64,000 nucleotides of DNA from Bradyrhizobium cajani (lineage in GTDB: Bacteria > Pseudomonadota > Alphaproteobacteria > Rhizobiales > Xanthobacteraceae). This document shows, piece after piece, positions 8,362 to 16,829 of this stretch. Position 1 is the first letter of the stretch, and each line of letters opens with the position of its first letter. Position numbers and translations under genes: made by a program. Under the pieces are notes generated by a model that was not told the DNA's origin, ran no database searches, and was given only the letters and a program-made list of their open reading frames with translations. The stretch is from positions 53,229 through 117,228 of the forward strand of contig NZ_WQNE01000029.1 of NCBI RefSeq assembly GCF_009759665.1. The letters are read 5' to 3'.

Positions 8362-8800
8362 GCTTTCCTCCAGGCGTGGCTGCGATCCGCTGGACCGGGT
8401 CGCGCAATCGGGCGCAGCGCTGCGACAAGCTCATGCGCCCAGGGCGGCGCCGCGGCCGCCGACTTCATTTGTACTAATGTACAAATGATTAGGTCCCGTC
8501 AACAAATCAAAAGGCGCCGCCAGATCGACCTCGGCGCCACCGAAAATGACAATCAATCCCCGAACGGCGGACGGACTCCCCGCGTGGTAAAACCTTCCTT
8601 AACCCGGCCTCGCTCCCCGCCGGCCGGGAAAAGCAGTATTTCTCGGCTCTTTCAGCTCGCAACCGGGCATTGGGAACAAATATCCCGGCAGAATTGTCCG
8701 GGATTTAACGCAGCGCCCGCGCCAGCCGCTTAACCGTTTGTGCAGCGACGGCCGCGCATAGTCCGGAACAAATCCCTTGCTCTTGCCAGGTTCATTCATC
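8362..8800. other. intergenic region between the dioxygenase and HerA-like genes
   Basis: About 440 bases with no convincing gene. It contains the 24-bp palindrome at 8465-8488 and a 7-bp stem ATCCCGG/CCGGGAT (8682-8704) without a T-run, close to the HerA-like start. It should carry two divergent promoters; I cannot place -35/-10 boxes with confidence. Confidence 0.6.
8465..8488. promoter_or_regulatory. 24-bp perfect interrupted palindrome, candidate operator of the dioxygenase gene
   Basis: Arms TCATTTGTAC and GTACAAATGA (10 bp each) flank a TAAT centre, about 104 bases before the dioxygenase start. This size and symmetry suit a MarR- or TetR-family dimer, which commonly controls aromatic catabolism. 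No such regulator gene is in the window. The TTTGT/ACAAA half sites recall the repeat at 3263-3278, but with different spacing. Confidence 0.5.
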
Positions 8801-10540
8801 GTGACATCCTTTGGACGCGTGATTTCGGTTCGCGGATCGCTCGCCCGGGTCGGGCTTTTGGCGGAAAGCCAGATGCCGATCTCGGAGGTTCGGGCCACCG
8901 TCGGCCGTTTCGTCAGTATCCGCTGCGGAAACTCGGTCATCGTCGCGATGATCACCGAGGTCTCCTGCGAGAACCTGTCGAGCGCAGACAACTACATCGC
9001 CATCGCCTCGGTCGACCTGCTCGGCGAGATCCTCAACGCCAGCGACAAGCCGAAATTCCAGCGCGGCGTCACCAACTATCCGACCATCGGCGATGCCGTC
9101 GACCTGATCACCAGCCAGGAGCTGCGCACGATCTATGCGCCGACCGGGTCGGACCAGATCAATGTCGGCTTCCTCCAGCAGGACCGCTCAGTCGTCGCCT
9201 ATGTCGACGTCGAGGAAATGCTGTCCAAGCATTTTGCGGTTCTGGGTTCGACCGGCGTCGGCAAATCGACCGGCGTCTCGCTGCTGCTCAACGAGATCCT
9301 GAAGGCGCGGCCGAACCTGCGCATCTTCCTGCTCGACGTGCACAACGAATATGGCCGCTGCTTCGGCGACCGCGCGCTGGTGCTCAACCCGCGCAATCTG
9401 AAGCTGCCGTTCTGGCTGTTCAATTTCGAGGAAATCGTCGACGTGCTGTTCGGCGGCCGCGCCGGCGTGCCCGAGGAGCTCGACATCCTCGCCGAGGTGA
9501 TCCCGCTCGCCAAGGGCGTCTACACCCAGTACCAGAACGCCGACCGCATCGGTCTCAAGCGCATCGATCCCAAGCAAATCGGCTACACGGTCGACACGCC
9601 GGTGCCGTACCGCCTGGTCGATTTGCTATCCCTGATCGACGAGCGCATGGGCAAGCTCGAGAACCGCTCCTCGCGCATCATCTATCACAAGCTGATCTCG
9701 CGCATCGAGGCCGTGCGCAACGACCCGCGCTACGCCTTCATGTTCGACAACGCCAATGTCGGCGGCGACACCATGGCCGAGGTGATCAGCCATCTGTTCC
9801 GCCTGCCCGCCAACGGCAAGCCGATGACGGTGATGCAGCTCGCCGGCTTCCCGGCCGAGGTCATCGATTCCGTCGTCTCGGTGCTGTGCCGCATGGCCTT
9901 CGACTTCGGCCTGTGGAGCGACGGCGTCTCGCCGCTGCTGTTCGTCTGCGAAGAGGCGCACCGCTACGCCTCCGCCGACCGCAACATCGGCTTCGGGCCG
10001 ACCCGCAAGGCGGTGTCGCGCATCGCCAAGGAAGGCCGCAAATACGGCGTCTATCTCGGCCTCATCACCCAGCGCCCGGCCGAGCTCGACGCCACCATCA
10101 TCTCCCAGTGCAACACGCTGTTCACGATGCGTCTTGCCAACGACCGCGACCAGGCGCTGCTGCGCGCCGCGGTGTCGGACGCGGCCGCGAACCTGCTCTC
10201 CTTCGTGCCGTCGCTCGGCACCCGGGAAGTGCTGGCATTCGGCGAAGGCGTCGCGCTGCCGACGCGGCTGCGCTTCAAGGAGGTGCCGCCGCACCAATTG
10301 CCGCGCGGCGAAGCCACCATCTCGAGCGTGCCGTCCGTCACCTCGGGTCACGACATGCATTTCGTCAGCGCCGTGCTCGAACGCTGGCGCGGCGCCACCT
10401 CGCAGCGCGACGTGCCGAACGACCCGGTGTTCGCGGCACCGCCTACCAAGGCAACGTCCAGCCTCGAAGCCCCGATGCTGCAACCCTCGATGGGGCTCGA
10501 TCCCGACCGTTTCTCGCTGCTGAAGAAGCCGCTGCGGTAA
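8801..10540 (+). CDS. HerA-like ATP-binding protein (HAS-barrel plus FtsK/HerA ATPase)
   Basis: About 579 residues from GTG 8801; TTG 8777 in the same frame would add eight. The N-terminal part (SFGRVISVRGSLARVGL) looks like a HAS-barrel. Walker A is GSTGVGKST near residue 149, and Walker B is LLFVCEEAHR near 385, followed by the GLITQRPAELD segment seen in HerA-type hexameric translocases. HerA pumps DNA and usually pairs with the NurA nuclease for end resection in archaea, or with other nucleases in bacterial defence. No NurA-like or defence partner is adjacent, so this looks like the stand-alone alphaproteobacterial form whose role is not settled. Confidence 0.85.
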   Translation: MTSFGRVISVRGSLARVGLLAESQMPISEVRATVGRFVSIRCGNSVIVAMITEVSCENLSSADNYIAIASVDLLGEILNASDKPKFQRGVTNYPTIGDAVDLITSQELRTIYAPTGSDQINVGFLQQDRSVVAYVDVEEMLSKHFAVLGSTGVGKSTGVSLLLNEILKARPNLRIFLLDVHNEYGRCFGDRALVLNPRNLKLPFWLFNFEEIVDVLFGGRAGVPEELDILAEVIPLAKGVYTQYQNADRIGLKRIDPKQIGYTVDTPVPYRLVDLLSLIDERMGKLENRSSRIIYHKLISRIEAVRNDPRYAFMFDNANVGGDTMAEVISHLFRLPANGKPMTVMQLAGFPAEVIDSVVSVLCRMAFDFGLWSDGVSPLLFVCEEAHRYASADRNIGFGPTRKAVSRIAKEGRKYGVYLGLITQRPAELDATIISQCNTLFTMRLANDRDQALLRAAVSDAAANLLSFVPSLGTREVLAFGEGVALPTRLRFKEVPPHQLPRGEATISSVPSVTSGHDMHFVSAVLERWRGATSQRDVPNDPVFAAPPTKATSSLEAPMLQPSMGLDPDRFSLLKKPLR

Positions 10541-10658
10541 GGCCGCGCTCGTCCCCAAGGGCGACAGCGCCGCTTCTTCAATTGGCATTGCAGCAGGCAC
10601 GTTGAGGCGGCCGCCTGCATCGACTATGGTTGCCGGCCCCAGGCCGGAATCCGCACCC

Positions 10659-11237
10659 ATGACAAAGCCCGCGCAACGCTTCCCCGCTCCCGCCATCGAC
10701 GCATTGCCCGACGACATCCGCACGCGGCTCCTTGCCGTGCAGGAGAAGAGCGGCTTCGTGCCGAACGTGTTTTTGACGCTGGCCTATCGCCCCGACGAGT
10801 TCCGCGCGTTCTTCGCCTATCACGACGCGCTGATGGAAAAGGACGGCGGCCTCACCAAGGCCGAGCGCGAGATGATCGTGGTCGCAACCTCGGCGGCCAA
10901 CCAGTGCCAGTATTGCGTGATCGCGCATGGCGCGATCCTGCGCATCCGCGCCAAGAACCCGCTGATCGCCGATCAGGTCGCGGTGAACTACCGCAAGGCC
11001 GACATCACGCCGCGGCAGAAGGCGATGCTCGATTTCGCGATGAAGGTCTCGGCCGATGCGCAGCGCATTTCGGAGGAGGATTTCGCCGCACTCCAGCCTC
11101 ACGGCTTCAGCGATGACGACGTCTGGGACATCGCCGCGATCTCCGCCTTCTTCGCGCTGTCGAACCGGCTGGCGAATTTCACCGGCATGCGCCCGAACGA
11201 CGAGTTCTACCTGATGGGACGATTGCCCAAGACATGA
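10659..11237 (+). CDS. peroxidase-related AhpD/carboxymuconolactone decarboxylase family protein
   Basis: 192 residues from ATG 10659; in-frame codons upstream do not look coding. The AhpD-like active motif is CQYCVIAHG, with two redox cysteines and the following His, preceded by the helix LTKAEREMIVVATSAAN. The length fits the 'uncharacterised peroxidase-related enzyme' subfamily rather than short CMD proteins. It probably reduces peroxides or acts as a thiol oxidoreductase in the cytosol. It is 118 bases after the HerA-like gene and 27 bases before the MgtC gene on the same strand, so it may share a transcript with the latter. Confidence 0.82.
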   Translation: MTKPAQRFPAPAIDALPDDIRTRLLAVQEKSGFVPNVFLTLAYRPDEFRAFFAYHDALMEKDGGLTKAEREMIVVATSAANQCQYCVIAHGAILRIRAKNPLIADQVAVNYRKADITPRQKAMLDFAMKVSADAQRISEEDFAALQPHGFSDDDVWDIAAISAFFALSNRLANFTGMRPNDEFYLMGRLPKT

Positions 11238-11264
11238 CCAACAACAAGACATGACCGACAAGCC

Positions 11265-11726
11265 GTGACCGAGCTCGACTGGCCCGAAATCCTGCTGCGC
11301 CTCGGCGCCGCGACACTCGCCGGCGGCGCGATCGGCCTGAATCGCGACCTGCACGGCAAGCCGATCGGCCTGAAGACGCTCGGCATCGTCGGGCTCTCCA
11401 CCGCAGCCGTCGTGCTGCTCGCAGTCGAGTTCGCCGAGCCCGGCAAGATCACCGATGCCGCAAGCCGGGTGATCCAGGGCATCCTGACCGGAATCGGCTT
11501 CCTCGGTGCGGGCGTGATCGTCCACGAGAGCGAACGTTTCCGCGTGCGCGGCCTGACCAGCGCGGCCTGCACCTTTCTCGCCGCCTGTCTCGGCATTATC
11601 TGTGGCGCCGGGCAGTGGAAGATCGTCCTGATCGCTATGGCACTGGCTTTCATCCTGCTCACGATCGGCCATCGCGTCGAGCGCTGGCTGCACCGCCAGC
11701 TTGGCGGGAGCGACGATCCCGGGTGA
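11265..11726 (+). CDS. MgtC/SapB family membrane protein
   Basis: 153 residues beginning at a GTG. Four to five hydrophobic segments are visible. The family signature GGAIGLNRDLHGKPIGLKTLGIVGLSTA and the conserved GILTGIGFLGAGVIV-x-VRGLTSAAC region are clear. MgtC proteins help bacteria cope with low magnesium or acid stress, in part by affecting the F1Fo ATP synthase in pathogens; in free-living bacteria the job is less clear. It lacks the C-terminal regulatory domain of the longer MgtC forms. The start is marked by repeated near-identical short phrases (ACATGACC) just upstream, none with a strong ribosome site. Confidence 0.85.
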   Translation: MTELDWPEILLRLGAATLAGGAIGLNRDLHGKPIGLKTLGIVGLSTAAVVLLAVEFAEPGKITDAASRVIQGILTGIGFLGAGVIVHESERFRVRGLTSAACTFLAACLGIICGAGQWKIVLIAMALAFILLTIGHRVERWLHRQLGGSDDPG

Positions 11727-12042
11727 ACGCGGAAGCGGCAGCGCAACAGCGATGCGACCGCACACGCAACGCCCGGGTTCCAATTTCTGACCAGTGGCCA
11801 AACAAGATGATGTCAGGTGTCGACATCATCGCGCATTAGATCGTTGTTTGAGCATGGTCTTTTCGAAGAGCAAATGCATTGCTCTTTCGTGTCGCGTGTC
11901 AGCGATCACAAAGCCACAGCTCCGCTGTGTAATCTCGACGACGTACACGCGTCACATCCGCGTCGTCGGCCTCGCTCGATAATCGCGCCCCATTCCACAC
12001 TACACCGCGCCGGAATTGCGCAAGCGAGCTTGGGGCATCAAC
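11727..12042. other. intergenic region with two hairpins before the phosphodiesterase gene
   Basis: No gene is supported here. Two perfect inverted repeats are present: arms GATGATGTC/GACATCATC at 11806-11830 (7-base loop) and AAGAGCAA/TTGCTCTT at 11866-11886 (5-base loop). The stretch from about 11843 to 11865 (GTTTGAGCATGGTCTTTTCG) resembles a diverged copy of a repeat common between genes in Bradyrhizobium and relatives. Confidence 0.5.
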
Positions 12043-14250
12043 ATGAGCAAGAAGACCGTTTTCTCCCTGATGGCGGCGACGTTCCTCGCCACATCGCTGG
12101 CCGGCGTTGCAGTCCCGGCGCGCGCCGATAACGACGACCGCGACCGCGGTTTCGGCAACTCCCCCGATCACGGCCACGGCGGCGGCCATCACGGCCGCAA
12201 GCCGCAGGTCGTGCTGATCTCGCTCGACGGCGCCAAGCCCGATTTCATCCGGCAGTTCATCGAAGAAGGCGTGCTGCCACGCAACGGTGGCCTGGCCCGG
12301 CTCATGCATCGCGGCGCGGTGGCAATCCAGAACGTGACGGCATCGCCCTCGCTCACCGCGGTCTCGCACATCGAGATCGCCACCGGCTCCAACGCCGTGC
12401 ACAACGACATCCCCTCGAACACCTTCCAGGCGGTCGTCGCACCGATCTCGTCGAGCATCAGCGGCTTCGCCGCGCCGATCGGCGGCTATCAGGAAAGCCC
12501 CCTCGGGCCGTCGCCGCATCCGACCGCGACACCGCTGTGGGTGCAGCTTCGCCAGCAGGGCAAGAAGGTGGCCACCGCGACATGGCCCGGCGGCGACGGC
12601 GCCGACATTGCCATCAACGGCACCGTGGTGCAGCCGGCCCAGCCGATCCGCGTCACCAACTATACGGTGCCGTTCGGCGCCTTCGGCGGCCTTTCGGCTC
12701 AGGGTTTCTCATTGTCCCAGACGGACTTCGCGCCTGATCCGGCGATCATCACGGCGCTCCAGGCGGCCGGCAAATTCTCCTACAGCCCGGTGCTCGCGAC
12801 GCCGAACCCGATCGAGACGTTCTCCTGCTCGTCGGCTGCGCCTGCGACCTGCACCAGCGCGTCGACGCTCGACGTCAAGTACGCGATCCGGGTGGCGGCG
12901 CTCGACACCACCAACGACAACGTGGTGAACTACGACACCCTCGTGTTCTTCGATGCGATGCAGGGCATCAAGCCGGGACCGTTCCACGCACCGTCGACCG
13001 GGCCGGCCTACGTCAGGCTGGGCGGCGAGAACGCACCCTTCTTCTTCGAAGGCAGCGGTGCCAAGGTCGGTGCCGCCTACTTCGTCTCGCAGCTTGCACC
13101 CGATCTTTCGGTGGTGCGCTTCGCTCGCTACGGCGCCAATTACATCCCGCGCAACGCGGCGGTGCTGGCCGACGTCGACGACATCAACAACAATATCGGC
13201 TTCTGGCGTCCGCAGGCCGATTTCCGCATTCCGGAGCGGCTGAGCCCGGGCTTCACCAACTTCCCCGACATCGAGATCGAGACGATGTACGAGGACATGG
13301 TCAAGACCTTCGTACGCTATCAGGCGGACATCGGCGAGCGCGCGATCCAGAACCATCCCGAAGCCGACCTCGTCATGGTCTATATCGAGCAGCCCGACGG
13401 CTCCGAGCATCAGTTCCTGCTCACCGATCCGCGCCAGGGCACCAATCCGAAGGATCCGAACTCGATCGGCGCCAACCAGGATGCCGCCAAGGTGGCGCGC
13501 TACGCGTCGTACATTCGCTTCGCCTACCAGACCGCCGACAAGGCGGTGAAGCGGATCGCCGATGCGGCCGGCCCGGACAGCAACGTCATCGTGGTGTCGG
13601 ACCACGGCTTCGCGCCGTTCCACACCTCCGTCAGCATGACCAACATCCTGAAGAATGCCGGCGTCGACACCAGCAAGGTTGCGATCCGCACCTCGGGTCC
13701 GGCCGTCAACATCTACGTCAACCTGCAGAACCGCGAACAGGGCGGCAGCGTCGATCCCGCGACCTACCGGGCACTGGTCATGCAGATCACGGATGCGGTG
13801 AAGAACGCGGTCGATCCGAACCCGAAGTTCAACTTCTCGCTCGACAGCGGGCGGCTCTTCACCGTCGTCGAAACCCGGCCGCTGCAATGCAACGCCGGGC
13901 TCGGCCAGTGCACCAGCAAGACCATCGGCCAGGATTTTGGCGATGTGTTCGCGCTGATGGCTCCGGGCTACAATTTCGACGGCATCCAGAACCCCGGCGT
14001 CGCCCGCCTCGGCGACGCTCCGTTCAATGCGGCGACGACCACGCTGTCGATGCCGAACTTCTACGGAGCCCACGGCCACGACCCCGAGCTGCCGGTGATG
14101 AGCGCGACCTTCATCGCCGCCGGCCCTGATATCCAGAAGACGGTGATCCGGCGTATGCGCAACCTCGACGTCGCGCCGACCATCATGCGGATCCTCGGTG
14201 TCAGGCCGCAGCAGGTCGACGGCGAAGTGCTGCGCGATATCCTGCGCTGA
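12043..14250 (+). CDS. exported alkaline phosphatase-superfamily phosphodiesterase
   Basis: 735 residues from ATG 12043. A signal peptide ends near ...VAVPARA (about residue 32), followed by a His- and Gly-rich linker. The body is a type I phosphodiesterase/nucleotide pyrophosphatase domain: VLISLDGAKPDFI gives the first metal Asp, SPSLTAVSHIEIATG the nucleophile region, EQPDGSEHQF and VVSDHGFAP further metal Asp/His ligands, and GAHGHDPELPVM a late His. Such enzymes hydrolyse phosphodiester or phosphonate bonds in the periplasm. It is much longer than the usual 400-450 residues because of insertions between the N-terminal and central motifs. It is monocistronic and ends with a strong terminator. 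Confidence 0.8.
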   Translation: MSKKTVFSLMAATFLATSLAGVAVPARADNDDRDRGFGNSPDHGHGGGHHGRKPQVVLISLDGAKPDFIRQFIEEGVLPRNGGLARLMHRGAVAIQNVTASPSLTAVSHIEIATGSNAVHNDIPSNTFQAVVAPISSSISGFAAPIGGYQESPLGPSPHPTATPLWVQLRQQGKKVATATWPGGDGADIAINGTVVQPAQPIRVTNYTVPFGAFGGLSAQGFSLSQTDFAPDPAIITALQAAGKFSYSPVLATPNPIETFSCSSAAPATCTSASTLDVKYAIRVAALDTTNDNVVNYDTLVFFDAMQGIKPGPFHAPSTGPAYVRLGGENAPFFFEGSGAKVGAAYFVSQLAPDLSVVRFARYGANYIPRNAAVLADVDDINNNIGFWRPQADFRIPERLSPGFTNFPDIEIETMYEDMVKTFVRYQADIGERAIQNHPEADLVMVYIEQPDGSEHQFLLTDPRQGTNPKDPNSIGANQDAAKVARYASYIRFAYQTADKAVKRIADAAGPDSNVIVVSDHGFAPFHTSVSMTNILKNAGVDTSKVAIRTSGPAVNIYVNLQNREQGGSVDPATYRALVMQITDAVKNAVDPNPKFNFSLDSGRLFTVVETRPLQCNAGLGQCTSKTIGQDFGDVFALMAPGYNFDGIQNPGVARLGDAPFNAATTTLSMPNFYGAHGHDPELPVMSATFIAAGPDIQKTVIRRMRNLDVAPTIMRILGVRPQQVDGEVLRDILR

Positions 14251-14275
14251 AGAGGCGCACGCCTCCAAGCTCAAC

Positions 14276-14309
14276 CGATGGGCGCCGTTCAGCGCCCATC
14301 GTCATTTTT
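14276..14309 (+). terminator. Rho-independent terminator after the phosphodiesterase gene
   Basis: CGATGGGCGC pairs with GCGCCCATCG around a six-base loop and is followed by TCATTTTT. The 10-bp GC-rich stem and T-run sit 26 bases after the stop codon, a textbook intrinsic terminator. Confidence 0.82.
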
Positions 14310-14324
14310 CCTGGCTCCGTTCAC

Positions 14325-14492
14325 TCACGTCTTGCGCCGCAGGCTCCAGAGCGCTCCGGCGCCCAGGATGGCTGTCACGAGCAGGATGGCCACGAAGGTC
14401 TGGATGATGGTGAAGTTGAGCGCATCGCGCGCGACGAACAGCGCGGTGATCGCGCCGGCAGCGACAAAGAGGATGCGAAAGATCAAGCTCAT
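14325..14492 (-). CDS. 55-residue small membrane protein
   Basis: An ATG at 14492 with a GGAGAAG ribosome site opens a 55-codon frame. The product has two hydrophobic stretches (FRILFVAAGAITALFVA and TFVAILLVTAILGAGALW) and ends in basic residues, so it is predicted to be a two-helix inner-membrane protein. I do not recognise the family. It is convergent with the phosphodiesterase gene, with the terminator between them. The good ribosome site and coherent membrane topology make it likely real despite its size. Confidence 0.65.
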   Translation of the reverse strand: MSLIFRILFVAAGAITALFVARDALNFTIIQTFVAILLVTAILGAGALWSLRRKT

Positions 14493-14725
14493 GGCTGCTT
14501 CTCCAGGTCAGCATGACTTGGAGCACGGGCCCTCGACATCGGGGCGCAACGCTGCTTCGGCAATCATGCAGAGCGGAGCCTAGCGGGGTGCGCCGATATT
14601 CATTTGCGGCAGGTCAAGCACGATATCGACCATCGGCCCGATCCGGCCGGCCAGCAACTGCGCCGCCCATGCCGGCTTGTGGCGCGACAGTGCTGCGCTG
14701 CCTACGGCTACGAAGCGTTATGCCC

Positions 14726-14869
14726 CTAATGCTTTGCCATCAACTCGAGCGCCGGGGCAAAACGCTCGGCGAATGTCAATGTCTTGGCGTGGTGAACAGC
14801 GGCAAACGATGCCGAGATTCCTGCTGAGGCGACCGCGAGCACGGCAATGGTGAAGACCAGACGGCGCAT
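14726..14869 (-). CDS. 47-residue small secreted or membrane-anchored protein
   Basis: The ATG at 14869 is preceded by AGGAGG with ideal spacing. The product starts MRRLVFTIAVLAVASAGISASFAA, a standard signal peptide, and leaves a mature tail of about 23 residues (VHHAKTLTFAERFAPALELMAKH) with no cysteine. The frame remains open further upstream but the ribosome site picks this start. No family recognised. About 230 bases separate it from the next small protein downstream on the same strand. Confidence 0.6.
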   Translation of the reverse strand: MRRLVFTIAVLAVASAGISASFAAVHHAKTLTFAERFAPALELMAKH

Positions 14870-15018
14870 TCCTGCCTCCTGTGTGAGCTCGATACCCCAA
14901 GAGATGGGACGGCTCTGTTTCAGGACCGCTTCGTGCGGGCAAAAAATGATTTCGCTCAAGAGGCTGTGATGAGGTCCGGTCTGCGAGGCAGCATGGCGTG
15001 CTGATATGGCGTTGCGCC

Positions 15019-15642
15019 CTAGTCATCGTCCGCCGGACCGCACCAGCCGGGCAGGTAGATCGCATTCTTGCTCCTGGCGGCGGACATGGCCTTCTCGATC
15101 GCCTTGTCGAAATCGGCAGCCACCGCCTTGCGCGACAGCTGCCGGCGCAGATAGTCGGCCCACAGGAATTCGGAGAACGGCGTGGTGTCCTTGGCGAAGC
15201 CGCCCATGCGGCGGAGCTCGCCGGCAAGACTCCGGAACGGATCGTCCTTGAGATCGGCGACCGATTTCGGCAGATCGCGGAACGGCCGCCTCTCGCCCTT
15301 GGTATCGTAGGGGTAGACCCAGCGCTTGTTGTCCATCACGCCCCAGAACGCCTCGCGCTCGACCATCCTGAGATCGCCGATCACGGTCACCAGCACCTCC
15401 TTGACGCCCTCGTCGTGCAGCGCGCGGCCGAGATGATGATGGTCGATCACGTAGTAGCGCCCGTCCGGCCCAAAGACGACGGGGATCATGTGCTTGCCGA
15501 GCAGATCGGCCTGCTTGTTCTTGTCGTGCTCGCGCCAGCGCTTGCGCTTCTCCTTGACCTCGCGCATGCCGACCGTCATCTGCGTCGGACGAAGCGACAG
15601 GATCGGCACCGGATGCACTCGCGGCTCGCGCGTATTCGTCAT
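15019..15642 (-). CDS. ParB-like nuclease-domain protein (chromosomal, non-partition type)
   Basis: 207 residues from ATG 15642 with GAGGAG upstream. The sequence matches the ParB-like superfamily members often annotated 'putative ParB-like nuclease' (ParBc_2): VPILSLRPTQMTVGMREV near the N-terminus, then IPVVFGPDGRYYVIDHHHLGRAL, the equivalent of the ParB box. There is no helix-turn-helix domain for parS binding and no ParA neighbour, so it is not a partition protein. The biochemical activity of this group is not established; relatives of the ParB fold hydrolyse CTP or bind nucleotides. Confidence 0.78.
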   Translation of the reverse strand: MTNTREPRVHPVPILSLRPTQMTVGMREVKEKRKRWREHDKNKQADLLGKHMIPVVFGPDGRYYVIDHHHLGRALHDEGVKEVLVTVIGDLRMVEREAFWGVMDNKRWVYPYDTKGERRPFRDLPKSVADLKDDPFRSLAGELRRMGGFAKDTTPFSEFLWADYLRRQLSRKAVAADFDKAIEKAMSAARSKNAIYLPGWCGPADDD

Positions 15643-15967
15643 GGTCGAAGGGCTCCTCACACGGTTGCAGAAGGTCGTCCAGGTTCCCCGGACTATGCCA
15701 TGGCCCCTCATGCTGCAAAATGCGTCCGGCAGAGGCGCGGAGATCACAACCCGATGTTCACGGGACGGAGGCGCACTTCGCGGCGGTTGCTGCAACGCAC
15801 CCCGGCGCGTCCCGACGGCGGCATGGCGGCCGGTTCCGCAGTCACTTGCGCCCCTCAATGAGAGGGCGTGCGAACGCGCAATGCACGTCTGCGTTGACAA
15901 GATTTTCTGCAACCGGTGCATCACGTGTGCTATCTAAAAATCGCTGCTTCGGAGTGATCCCCTCACC
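15643..15967. other. intergenic region, no feature recognised
   Basis: About 325 bases between the divergent ParB-like and small membrane-protein genes. I see no convincing reading frame, terminator or long inverted repeat. Promoters for both flanking genes should be here. Confidence 0.5.
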
Positions 15968-16309
15968 ATGAAAACCCAGCGGCCCATAAGCTCTGATGAC
16001 GAGCACCGGGTGCTCCAGTTCAGGCCGCGCAACTCGTCTTCCCCGGTGGTTCACCGGGGTAGCGGCACCGTGCAGCCGATGCGCGCGGCGCCCGAGCGGC
16101 TCGACCTGTCGCGCTACGAGCAGCCGCGCGCCGAACCGGGCGATTTCCGCCATCGCATGCTCGCCAACATCGCGGCGCTCGCCTTCACCATCGCGCTGAC
16201 AGCGATCGGGATATGGCTCGCCGTCAGCATCGCCGACCTGCGCCGGACCCAGGATTGCGTGCTGATGGGCCGTCGCGACTGCGTCAAGATCACGACCCCG
16301 CACATCTAA
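15968..16309 (+). CDS. 113-residue conserved hypothetical single-pass membrane protein
   Basis: The first 60 or so residues are polar and rich in Arg, Pro and Ser (DDEHRVLQFRPRNSSSP), followed by one transmembrane helix (ANIAALAFTIALTAIGIWLAVSIADL) and a short tail with two cysteines (CVLMGRRDC). This suggests a cytoplasmic basic N-terminus and a periplasmic tail, perhaps disulphide bonded. I do not recognise a named family; comparable small proteins occur in Bradyrhizobium. It stands alone upstream of the lipid A cluster. Confidence 0.7.
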   Translation: MKTQRPISSDDEHRVLQFRPRNSSSPVVHRGSGTVQPMRAAPERLDLSRYEQPRAEPGDFRHRMLANIAALAFTIALTAIGIWLAVSIADLRRTQDCVLMGRRDCVKITTPHI

Positions 16310-16531
16310 GGTGCGCCCCGCGCCGGCCCCTGGCCGAAGCGCCTCTGGCAGGCATCCCCAACCCCTGTCCCTGCGGCCGTCCGGCTCCATTGAACTCAGG
16401 GCGGCGCTCCGATATACGGGCTTTCGACCCGGCCAGAGGGGGGTTTGAGGGCGTCATCGGGGCGCGATGCCCACCCACCATGCCACTCTGGAATATCTGA
16501 CAAATATCCGCAATATATCAAAGGCTTAGTG

Positions 16532-16819
16532 ATGTCCTCCACATTCGATCAGGTCGCTACGATCATCGCTGAAACCTGCGACATCCCGCGCGACACGATC
16601 ACGCCGGATAGCCATGCCATCGATGACCTCGGCATCGACAGCCTCGATTTCCTGGACATCGCGTTCGCGATCGACAAGCAGTTCGGCATCAAGCTGCCGC
16701 TGGAAAAGTGGACTCAGGAGGTCAACGACGGCAAGGCGACCACCGAGCAGTATTTCGTGCTGAAGAACCTGTGCGCCCGCATCGACGAACTGGTTGCGGC
16801 CAAGGGCGCGAGCGCCTAA
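16532..16819 (+). CDS. acpXL: acyl carrier protein AcpXL for very-long-chain fatty acids
   Basis: 95 residues from ATG 16532. The phosphopantetheine attachment site is Ser37 in DDLGIDSLDFLDIAFAID. It is longer and less like housekeeping AcpP (about 78 residues) and begins MSSTFDQVATIIAETCDI, as expected of rhizobial AcpXL. It carries the growing 26- to 32-carbon (omega-1)-hydroxy chain used to acylate lipid A. It is the first gene of a same-strand run acpXL-fabZXL-fabF2XL-fabF1XL-lpxXL, with 10 bases to the next gene. Confidence 0.93.
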   Translation: MSSTFDQVATIIAETCDIPRDTITPDSHAIDDLGIDSLDFLDIAFAIDKQFGIKLPLEKWTQEVNDGKATTEQYFVLKNLCARIDELVAAKGASA

Positions 16820-16829
16820 TCGGGCGGTC

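Noticed and set aside
8682..8704. Stem ATCCCGG/CCGGGAT considered as a terminator
   Set aside because: It sits upstream of the HerA-like start, only 7 bp with a 9-base loop and no T-run, and no gene ends there on the + strand.
8740..10605. A 621-codon frame in the second reading frame of the HerA-like gene
   Set aside because: Arg/Pro-rich shadow; the HerA frame carries Walker A and B.
14302..14526. 74-codon - strand frame at the same place as the small membrane protein
   Set aside because: Arg/His-rich out-of-frame reading; the overlapping frame 14325-14492 has the ribosome site and two hydrophobic helices.
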